The position numbers and the translations under genes are program-made. From assembly GCA_900752845.1 (NCBI GenBank), contig CAADWU010000083.1, forward strand, positions 1 through 19,076: a stretch of 19,076 nucleotides of DNA, in the 5' to 3' direction. Source of the stretch: Candidatus Gastranaerophilales bacterium. Lineage in GTDB: Bacteria > Cyanobacteriota > Vampirovibrionia > Gastranaerophilales > Gastranaerophilaceae. Position 1 is the first letter of the stretch. The number at the start of each line of letters is the position of its first letter. Positions 13,245 through 19,076 of this stretch are shown here, one piece after another. The notes below the pieces were generated by a model. It ran no database searches. It was not told the origin of the DNA and was given only the letters and a program-made list of their open reading frames with translations.

Positions 13245-14912
13245 ATGAATGAGAACTTAAAACAAACTCTAAAACTTCTACCGTCGCTACCCGGATGTTA
13301 TATTTACTACAACAAAGAGGGGGAAATAATTTATGTCGGAAAAGCCAAAATTCTAAAACGACGGGTTATGAGCTACTTTAACAGAAAACATGACAGTGTT
13401 AAAGTAGAAGTTCTTGTGTCACAAATCGAACGTTTGGAATATATAATTACCAACACTGAAGTTGAGGCTTTAATTCTCGAAAGCCATTTAATCAAAAAAC
13501 ATAAACCACGATACAATGTGTTATTAAAAGATGACAAAAAATATCCATACTTTTTGATTACTGATGAAGATTTCCCAAGAATTACAATTGTACGCAAAAA
13601 AAACATGAACCCTGAAAAAGGAAGATATTACGGACCGTACACTGATGTTCGTGCAATGCATGCAACACTGGATTTTCTCAAAAAGATTTTCCCTCTGAAA
13701 CAGTGCAAATCACCTAAATTTAAGGACCGTCCATGCCTGTATTACCATATAGGAAGATGCATGGCTCCCTGTCAAAATCTCGTAACATCAGAAGAATACA
13801 AAAATATTGTACGTCAGGCAGAACTGTTTTTGACCGGTAAACAATCGGAATTAATGAAACAGCTCCAAGAGCAGATGCAAAAATATTCTGAAAGCTTGCA
13901 GTTTGAAAAAGCCGCAAAGCTTCGTGACAGTTACAATGATTTGCAAAAAACTCTTGAAAAACAGAAAGTCGTTTATGAAAATACAAAATTAAACGAAGAT
14001 GTTATATCTCTTAAGGCTGATGAGGGAATTTTTGCTATTGTTATCCTTATGATTAGAGAAGGCAGATTAATTGATAAAAAAGATTTTGTTTATGAAGTTG
14101 AAGAAGACGACAGAACAGAATTTTTCGAAACTTTCTTTAAAGAATACTACAGCACTTTAAAACTTGAATATCCTGATAAAATTGTTTCAAATGAGCTTGA
14201 AGCAATTGGTGAAAAAGACTTGTACGAAGAATGGCTTGAAATTTTGGCGCAAAAGAAAATAAAAATAAGTTACGGCAAATCTGCCCAGGGTAAAGAGCTT
14301 CAAATGCTTGCAGACAAAAATGCAAAAGTTGTTCTCGATAATGCTAAACTTTCAAAAATGTCCAAAATAAGAGATGACTTTAATGAAATAGGCTCATATT
14401 TGGCTGAAAAACTTGAACTGAAAAACTTTCCATACAGAATGGAATGTTATGATATTTCACATATCCAAGGTACAAATACCGTTGCCTCTATGGTAACTTT
14501 TATCAACGGAGTTCCTAAAAAATCAGAATACAGAAAGTTCAAAGTAAGAATGACCGAAGGAAAACCTGACGATTTTCTTTCAATGAAAGAAGTTCTGACA
14601 CGACGTTTGAACAGGCTTGGTGAAGAAAAGTGGGCAAAACCCGACTTAATCATTATAGACGGCGGCAAAGGACAGCTTTCAAGCGTAATGCAGATAATTG
14701 AGGATTTGGGAGTTTCCGGAATTGACGTAGTCAGCCTTGCAAAAAAACACGAAGAAGTTTTCCTGCCTAAAAAATCAAAACCTGTTATTTTGCCAAGAAA
14801 TTCCAGTGCGTTATTTCTTTTCCAAAGAATAAGAGATGAAGCTCACAGATTTGCAATTACATACCATAGAAAGCTGCGTTCTAAATCAATGATTGAAAAG
14901 AAAAAAGATTAA
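13245..14912 (+). CDS. uvrC: Excinuclease ABC subunit C, lacking the C-terminal HhH domain
   Basis: 555 residues from the ATG at 13245 (a TTG just before is in frame but has no support). UvrC makes both incisions of nucleotide excision repair. N-terminal GIY-YIG nuclease: GCYIYY near 17-22, YVGKAKILKRR with Arg40, and Glu79 in ALILESHLI; a cysteine cluster near residues 150-180; UVR domain near 200-235 (ESLQFEKAAKLRD). The C-terminal RNase H-like nuclease has the Asp-Asp-His set in CYDISHIQG, IIDGGKGQLS and RDEAHRFAITYHR. The usual protein is about 600 residues and ends in two helix-hairpin-helix motifs; this one stops right after the RNase H-like domain with RSKSMIEKKKD. The downstream bases code for another gene on the opposite strand, so no remnant of the missing domain is seen. 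Confidence 0.93.
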   Translation: MNENLKQTLKLLPSLPGCYIYYNKEGEIIYVGKAKILKRRVMSYFNRKHDSVKVEVLVSQIERLEYIITNTEVEALILESHLIKKHKPRYNVLLKDDKKYPYFLITDEDFPRITIVRKKNMNPEKGRYYGPYTDVRAMHATLDFLKKIFPLKQCKSPKFKDRPCLYYHIGRCMAPCQNLVTSEEYKNIVRQAELFLTGKQSELMKQLQEQMQKYSESLQFEKAAKLRDSYNDLQKTLEKQKVVYENTKLNEDVISLKADEGIFAIVILMIREGRLIDKKDFVYEVEEDDRTEFFETFFKEYYSTLKLEYPDKIVSNELEAIGEKDLYEEWLEILAQKKIKISYGKSAQGKELQMLADKNAKVVLDNAKLSKMSKIRDDFNEIGSYLAEKLELKNFPYRMECYDISHIQGTNTVASMVTFINGVPKKSEYRKFKVRMTEGKPDDFLSMKEVLTRRLNRLGEEKWAKPDLIIIDGGKGQLSSVMQIIEDLGVSGIDVVSLAKKHEEVFLPKKSKPVILPRNSSALFLFQRIRDEAHRFAITYHRKLRSKSMIEKKKD

Positions 14913-15244
14913 TCTTCTTTTGCCTTGCCTCTGTTTTTCATAACATTGTTCCAGGCTTCCTGAAGCTGGGTAAGCGTATTTGCCTTATTGAACCACCTCA
15001 ATACGTAACGTTCGTCAGGACCCAGACCGCCGTTTAATTTCTGACCTGTTTTAATATCAAATTCCGCATCAGCCATAGCCAAATCTACAATCACGTGAGG
15101 TGAACTGTTTTTAGAAGGTTCCATAATCAGTTTAAGATTGTTATATCTTTCTACTCTAACATTACCTTGATTGTGAGCATCAGATTGAAGCTCAATAATT
15201 AGGGCTTTAAGCTCGCCCGCCAACTCGTTTAACGTCTTTGCCAT
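14909..15244 (-). CDS. Unknown protein, paralogue of its upstream neighbour (short copy)
   Basis: 111 residues, last gene of the five-gene operon. AGGA nine bases before the ATG; the first 38 bases overlap the end of the preceding gene, so the two are probably translationally coupled. It aligns without gaps with the first 110 residues of that neighbour: YNNLK at 34-38, SPH at about 48-50, DERYVL at 77-82 and a Trp-x-Asn after it. About 24 of 54 positions (34-87) are identical. Mixed alpha/beta, no signal or membrane segment, no recognised family. Its stop shares a TTAA with the convergent uvrC stop. Likely a cytosolic partner of the operon's membrane complex; inferred from context only. Confidence 0.75.
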   Translation of the reverse strand: MAKTLNELAGELKALIIELQSDAHNQGNVRVERYNNLKLIMEPSKNSSPHVIVDLAMADAEFDIKTGQKLNGGLGPDERYVLRWFNKANTLTQLQEAWNNVMKNRGKAKED

Positions 15245-15713
15245 ATCGTTTCATCCTTAATCTTGCTTCAAAGGCTTTTAACTTGTGACGAACACCCGAA
15301 CCTGTAACCGATTCCGCAGCTTCCTGAATTTCTGCCTTTGTAATTTCTAAATTTTCTTCGGTTTTCTTTTCGTTTTTAACCTGCTGGGTAAGAATTTCAT
15401 TGGATTTTGTAATATAAACCCAGTGCTTTCTCAATTCACCGTTTATGTTAGGTCTGTTTGCCCACATCAATACAAATCTTTCATCCGAGCCCATACTTCC
15501 ATCAAGTTTTTCTACAGGATCTATTGCATAACAAACAGCAGATATGTTTACCGAAACCCAAAAATGAGGAGTTGAAATCTTTTTAGGATCCATATAGAAT
15601 TTCAAATTATTATATTTTTGTTCAACTTTACCATGCGTGTTATAAGAATCAGTTTGAACGTTGATTAAGTAATCTCTTAAACTGTTTTCAAATACACGTA
15701 TAGATTCAGGCAT
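15207..15713 (-). CDS. Unknown protein, paralogue of its downstream neighbour (long copy)
   Basis: 168 residues with AGGAG seven bases before the ATG. Residues 1-95 form the same domain as the next gene (YNNLK at 34-38, DERFVL at 77-82). Residues about 100-168 are an extra, highly charged helical tail (NEKKTEENLEITKAEIQEAA, then Lys/Arg-rich), probably a coiled coil or a nucleic acid or protein contact. The paired paralogues suggest a tandem duplication and perhaps a heteromeric assembly. No known family is recognised and there is no signal peptide. It follows the UPF0210 gene by 38 bases within the operon led by MotA/MotB-like genes. Confidence 0.75.
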   Translation of the reverse strand: MPESIRVFENSLRDYLINVQTDSYNTHGKVEQKYNNLKFYMDPKKISTPHFWVSVNISAVCYAIDPVEKLDGSMGSDERFVLMWANRPNINGELRKHWVYITKSNEILTQQVKNEKKTEENLEITKAEIQEAAESVTGSGVRHKLKAFEARLRMKRYGKDVKRVGGRA

Positions 15714-15751
15714 ATCTTAACTCCTAATAATATTATAATTCATCTTTCATC

Positions 15752-17113
15752 TTAATTGTTTAAACTGTGAATAGGGGCAGGAATTCTACCGCCTCTGCGC
15801 ACAAATCCTGTTGAAGATAATGTATTAACAGGCATTATTGGAGCCTTACCCAACAATCCGCCAAATACAACTTCTTCTCCTATTTTCTTTCCCAAAACAG
15901 GTATTAATCTAACAGCAGTTGTCTTTTTGTTAATCATACCGATTGCCATTTCATCGGCAATCATTCCTGCTATAGTATCAACAGGAGTGTCACCGGGTAT
16001 TGCAATCATATCAAGACCTACTGAACATACAGATGTCATTGCTTCAAGCTTATCGAAAGTCAAATAACCTTTTTCTGCCGCTTCAATCATTCCTGCATCC
16101 TCAGAAACAGGAATAAATGCGCCTGACAAGCCCCCTACATGAGAACTTGCCATAATACCGCCTTTTTTAACGGCATCATTAAGCATTGCAAGTGCTGCTG
16201 TAGTACCATGTGCTCCTGCGTGTTCCAAACCCATTGCCTGAAAAATTCCTGCTACACTGTCACCCTCATCAGGTGTTGGAGCTAACGACAAATCAATTAC
16301 CCCAAAAGGTATTTCAAGTCTTTGTGCAAGTTTTCTTCCGATAAGTTCGCCTGTAGATGTAATTTTATAAGCAATTTGTTTAATCTTATTTGCAAGCTCG
16401 CTAAGGCTTGCATTCTTATCTAAAGCATCAACAGCGGCTCTAACAACACCCGGGCCTGATACCCCGACATTAAGTGCACATTCAGGCTCACCTACGCCAC
16501 AGAATGCACCTGCCATAAACGGGTTATCTCCAGGTGAATTACAGAAAACTACAAGTTTCGCTGCACCAAGACAATCATTATCTTTTGTAAGTTCTGCTGT
16601 TTTTCTTATTGTTTCAGCCATTTTTAAAACAGCATCCATATTTATTCCTGCTTTTGATGAAGCTACATTTATTGAAGAACATAACCTTTCTGTCTGAGCA
16701 AGGGCTTCAGGGATACTTTCTATTAAAAGTTTATCACCCTTTGTACACCCTTTTTCAACAAGAGCGGAAAAACCTCCGATAAAATTTACACCTGCATCTT
16801 TTGCAGCTTTATCAAGAGTTTTGGCAATTTTTACGTAATCAGGATTTTTGCAAGATTCTCCGACTAATGATATGGGGGTAACAGCAATTCTTTTATTGAT
16901 AATAGGAATTGAATAATCGTTTTCGAGGTCATTTGCATATTCAACAAGATTTTTTGCATAATGCGTAATTTTATTGTAAATATTTTCGCAAACAACATCT
17001 ACATCGCTGTCCATACAATCTCTTAAGCTAATAGCCAGTGTAACCGTTCTTATGTCAAGATTATACAGCTTAATCATATTAATTGTTTCTAATATCAAAT
17101 CTTCATTTATCAT
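15752..17113 (-). CDS. UPF0210 (DUF711) family protein
   Basis: 453 residues, the normal size for this widely distributed uncharacterised family related in fold to pyruvate formate-lyase. Typical stretches are AVTPISLVGESC near 75-86, GVNFIGGFSALVEKG near 108-122, CNSPGDNPFMAGAFCGVGEPE near the middle (split over a Cys/Gly-rich loop), NVGVSGPGVV, then GMEHAGAHGTTAALAMLNDAVKKGG-like and SGAFIPVSEDAG segments. Its reaction is not established, although it is usually a stand-alone gene or next to an ACT-domain protein, not seen here. The start overlaps the preceding MotB-like gene by 11 bases in AATGATAAATGA, implying coupling, and there is no own ribosome site. Placement between a membrane ion-channel pair and two unknown proteins is unusual. 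Confidence 0.88.
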   Translation of the reverse strand: MINEDLILETINMIKLYNLDIRTVTLAISLRDCMDSDVDVVCENIYNKITHYAKNLVEYANDLENDYSIPIINKRIAVTPISLVGESCKNPDYVKIAKTLDKAAKDAGVNFIGGFSALVEKGCTKGDKLLIESIPEALAQTERLCSSINVASSKAGINMDAVLKMAETIRKTAELTKDNDCLGAAKLVVFCNSPGDNPFMAGAFCGVGEPECALNVGVSGPGVVRAAVDALDKNASLSELANKIKQIAYKITSTGELIGRKLAQRLEIPFGVIDLSLAPTPDEGDSVAGIFQAMGLEHAGAHGTTAALAMLNDAVKKGGIMASSHVGGLSGAFIPVSEDAGMIEAAEKGYLTFDKLEAMTSVCSVGLDMIAIPGDTPVDTIAGMIADEMAIGMINKKTTAVRLIPVLGKKIGEEVVFGGLLGKAPIMPVNTLSSTGFVRRGGRIPAPIHSLNN

Positions 17114-17810
17114 TTAAAAATTGAACTCCATGAACTAAAACTTCCGTAATATCAAGTTTCTTAACTTTCAAGCGCATTTCCACACGTCTGCTCTTGTTAT
17201 AATCTTCTTTACCGTTTGTCATTACGGGTTCTGAAAAACTTTTGCCCTCAACAACAATCATTTTCTTTAATTTGTCATTATATTCTTTATTAAAACTTGT
17301 TTTGAACATATAGTCAGCAACAGAATTAGCTCTTTGAAGACTCAGAGTCATATTTTTCATATACTGTTCGTCTGCATTTTTAATTCCTGCATAAGACTGG
17401 CTGTCAGTATGACCTTGTATGATAATATTTTCGATTTCATTTATCAATTCTTTTTTAGAAAAAATAGTATTGATATAAATCGGAACAAGCTTGTCAAGAT
17501 ACGCTTTTCCTTTATCGGAAAGCGTGTAGCTGCTCAGTTCAAAAAGTTCCAAATCTGAAATTTTAATATCCCCTGTCATAGGATCAACCTGCGCTTCAAT
17601 ATTTGCTTTCTTCAGATTTTCAATAAGCTCTTTATTTACTTCAAGCTGCTGTTTTTTCTGTTCCAAACTCTGTTGTGTAAACCCTGTCATAGCAAGAACG
17701 AACAAAGTCATAAAGATGATAGCCAGACCTAAAAGCAAGTCTGCCATAGTAGTCCAAAAGATGTTGTTATCACCTTCTTCTTTTTTTGTTCTTCTGGTTC
17801 CTATTGCCAT
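17103..17810 (-). CDS. MotB/OmpA-like protein (ZorB-like stator subunit)
   Basis: 235 residues. A short basic cytosolic tail is followed by one transmembrane helix (residues about 18-42) starting FWTTMADLLLGLAIIFM. Asp24 in it lies where MotB Asp32 and the ZorB aspartate carry protons. A coiled segment (45-70) leads to an OmpA-type peptidoglycan-binding domain with GHTD at 133-136, LSLQRA at 156-161 and NKSRRVEMRL at about 195-204. Family knowledge: such proteins pair with a MotA-type pentamer to make an ion-driven stator anchored to the wall. Ribosome site GAGG is nine bases before the ATG. Directly follows the MotA-like gene by 12 bases. No flagellar genes are near, so a non-flagellar stator (ZorAB or Tol/Exb-like) is more likely. 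Confidence 0.85.
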   Translation of the reverse strand: MAIGTRRTKKEEGDNNIFWTTMADLLLGLAIIFMTLFVLAMTGFTQQSLEQKKQQLEVNKELIENLKKANIEAQVDPMTGDIKISDLELFELSSYTLSDKGKAYLDKLVPIYINTIFSKKELINEIENIIIQGHTDSQSYAGIKNADEQYMKNMTLSLQRANSVADYMFKTSFNKEYNDKLKKMIVVEGKSFSEPVMTNGKEDYNKSRRVEMRLKVKKLDITEVLVHGVQFLNDK

Positions 17811-17822
17811 AACATGTTTCCT

Positions 17823-18734
17823 CTAAAATAAATCATCTACATCATCTGATCTGGATGCAGCACTCTTGGCAACTTCTTTCATACTTTTGTTTACCTGATT
17901 TATACCGAAAATCAGGTTTTCAAGATAAGGCACGAGGTTGCTTGCAATACCCGAGTTTAATGCAACTTTGAAGTGTTGAGGCATTGACGTAATCAGATTA
18001 GATATTGAATTATTCTGAATTTTAGTTTCTTTCAAAAGTTCAAGTAAGAATTTTTCGGATGAAATATTATCAAACAGCTTGCCGAATAAATCTTCGCATT
18101 TAGACAGCGGATTGTGACACATTTTTTGGAAAACAATTCTTTCAAACATCAAAAACAGCAATGAAGAACCAACTGCAATAACTGATACAAGAGCTGCTGT
18201 CTGCATGCTTGACATCAAGCCTGCAACTGATGCAATTGTTTTTTCTTGAGATGAAAAGTCTATTTTACCGAATGCTATTGCGATATTTAAGAACGTGAAC
18301 AATGGGCCGAAACCTGTCAGGATAGTCGGCACTGTTTGTAAAAATTTGTTGTTAAATTTTGAAGTAATTAACGTATCTTCATTGAAAAAGTATAAAGGAT
18401 CAACTGTTGTTTGAATATTTTGAACTGTTGAAGACACTTCTTTATACGTTAAATCGTTATTTTGACCTTTAAGAGCAACGGATTCCGAGAATACAAGTGT
18501 ATTCTTAAATTCCAACCACGAACTTGAAACATAAGGATTTGACGACATCCATTCATCAATCTCTTTAAATCTGAAATTCAAATCAGTTTTTTTAAACCTT
18601 GAGATAAAAGCTAAAATTATCTTCAAATTTTTACTAACAAAAAAATAGTTTTTCAAACAGTAAATAATTGAAAACAGGAATGTAAACATTACAATCAAAA
18701 TCGGAATATCTGTAAATATATGTACTAAGTTCAT
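17823..18734 (-). CDS. MotA/ExbB-like membrane protein (ZorA-like stator subunit)
   Basis: 303 residues from the ATG at 18734, chosen because GGAG lies five bases before it and because the promoter (18791-18763) makes any earlier start impossible. Transmembrane helices are visible at about 9-31, 135-156 and 177-198, with a basic cytosolic region between the first two. The part TILTGFGPLFTFLNIAIAF and then MQTAALVSVIAVGSSLLFLMFER has the two-helix signature of MotA/TolQ/ExbB proton channels. The C-terminal 100 residues are cytosolic and helical. It is the first gene of a five-gene operon and pairs with the MotB-like protein. The long ZorA cytosolic tail and the Zorya genes zorC-zorE are not seen in the window, so a full Zorya system is not shown. 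Confidence 0.8.
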   Translation of the reverse strand: MNLVHIFTDIPILIVMFTFLFSIIYCLKNYFFVSKNLKIILAFISRFKKTDLNFRFKEIDEWMSSNPYVSSSWLEFKNTLVFSESVALKGQNNDLTYKEVSSTVQNIQTTVDPLYFFNEDTLITSKFNNKFLQTVPTILTGFGPLFTFLNIAIAFGKIDFSSQEKTIASVAGLMSSMQTAALVSVIAVGSSLLFLMFERIVFQKMCHNPLSKCEDLFGKLFDNISSEKFLLELLKETKIQNNSISNLITSMPQHFKVALNSGIASNLVPYLENLIFGINQVNKSMKEVAKSAASRSDDVDDLF

Positions 18735-18762
18735 AGCCGCTCCATAAATTCTATTAATTGAA

Positions 18763-18791
18763 AGTATAGCATAAGTTTTGGAATATGGCAA
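18763..18791 (-). promoter_or_regulatory. Promoter of the MotA/MotB-like operon
   Basis: Minus strand TTGCCA (18791-18786), 17-nt spacer, TATACT (18768-18763). Start near 18756 gives a leader of about 22 nt with GGAG before the ATG at 18734. Confidence 0.7.
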
Positions 18792-18820
18792 AATATAAAG
18801 TTTAATTGACCTCTCCCGAG

Positions 18821-18846
18821 AAAAACTCCCGCCTTTTTGACGGGAG
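18821..18846 (-). terminator. Rho-independent terminator of the rightmost gene
   Basis: On the minus strand CTCCCG (18846-18841) pairs with CGGGAG (18831-18826) around a 9-nt loop and is followed by five T. A second CGGGAG copy at 18818-18813 can compete for the same CTCCCG arm. Confidence 0.7.
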
Positions 18847-18858
18847 AAGGAATGAAAG

Positions 18859-18878
18859 TCTGCCTATCTTTAGGCAGA
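18859..18878. other. Hairpin TCTGCCTA / TAGGCAGA
   Basis: A perfect 8-bp stem around a TCTT loop, 17 bases after the stop of the truncated right-edge gene. It may be the first of two stacked terminator hairpins or protect the 3' end of the mRNA. Confidence 0.6.
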
Positions 18879-18894
18879 GTTTTCGTATGAAATT

Positions 18895-19076
18895 TTATTT
18901 CAGTTTTGTTTCAAGCAACCTTAAACGTGCGTCCTGCTGTTTTACAATGTTTTCAAGTTCTTGAATTCTCTTGTCCTGTGCTGCAACTTTAGCATCAAGC
19001 TCTTTTATAGCATTGATAACTGCATAAAACATATCTTCCATTCTTATTTTCAAAAATCCGTTTTTGCCTTTTATAA
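18895..19076 (-). CDS. C-terminal coiled coil of a truncated protein (S74-like tail possible)
   Basis: The open frame enters from the right edge and stops at 18895; about 59 residues are visible. They begin NGFLKIRMEDMFYAVINAIK and then form a heptad-patterned helix (ELDAKVAAQDKRIQELENIV, then QQDARLRLLETKLK). A short KIR-containing strand, a MFYAVINAIKEL helix and a terminal coiled coil is what I expect at the end of proteins carrying a peptidase S74-type intramolecular chaperone, as in tail fibres and some surface proteins. The catalytic Ser-Lys part would lie upstream and cannot be seen, so this is tentative. Confidence 0.6.
   Translation of the reverse strand, partial: IKGKNGFLKIRMEDMFYAVINAIKELDAKVAAQDKRIQELENIVKQQDARLRLLETKLK

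Noticed and set aside
14909..18734. Complete Zorya defence system
   Set aside because: ZorA/ZorB-like subunits only; no ZorC, ZorD or ZorE, and the ZorA-like protein lacks a long tail.

Overview
The window is AT-rich with short intergenic gaps and uses the standard code. It looks like a chromosomal segment of a gut-type Gastranaerophilales/Vampirovibrionia (Melainabacteria) or close relative. That is inferred from two type IV pilin-like genes with G-(F/Y)TLAE(V/I) prepilin N-termini, one carrying the GFTLAEVLITLGIIGVVAAL signature I associate with that lineage, from several lineage-type unknown proteins, and from the AT-rich codon use. No search was run to confirm it. There is no rRNA, tRNA, CRISPR array, transposase or integrase.

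Left part (1-5000): the first codons of a divergent prepilin gene, an unknown Q-rich protein, a pilin-like gene broken at a run of ten G, glyoxalase I, an unknown secreted- or envelope-type small protein, a TPR protein, and a divergent pair of tiny genes (73-aa unknown and ribbon-helix-helix protein) separated by palindromes. Middle (5000-9000): an alpha/beta hydrolase, a U32-family protein of the RlhA type and an iron-dependent alcohol dehydrogenase with a 21-bp palindrome over its -35 box. Between 8959 and 9406 lies the strangest stretch. It is a GC-rich, strongly folded island with its own promoter and terminator on the minus strand, running antisense to a possible 24-codon hydrophobic peptide on the plus strand. 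This could be a type I toxin-antitoxin-like locus or a new structured RNA.

9400-15000: a divergent HTH regulator/small protein pair with back-to-back promoters and a 14-bp inverted repeat, a UDP-glucuronate decarboxylase-like sugar nucleotide enzyme, phosphoglycerate kinase, a Skp/OmpH-like periplasmic protein, a secreted unknown protein, and a UvrC that ends before the usual C-terminal helix-hairpin-helix domain.

14909-18734: one tight five-gene minus-strand operon with a clear promoter. It encodes a MotA/ExbB/ZorA-like membrane protein, a MotB/OmpA/ZorB-like protein, a UPF0210 (DUF711) protein and two tandem paralogous proteins of unknown function. It faces the truncated end of uvrC, sharing a TTAA stop with it. 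The right edge has the coiled-coil C-terminus of a truncated protein and a terminator. Several genes (U32, HTH, uvrC) have a -10 box 6-7 nt before the ATG and no Shine-Dalgarno, so leaderless transcripts are likely.
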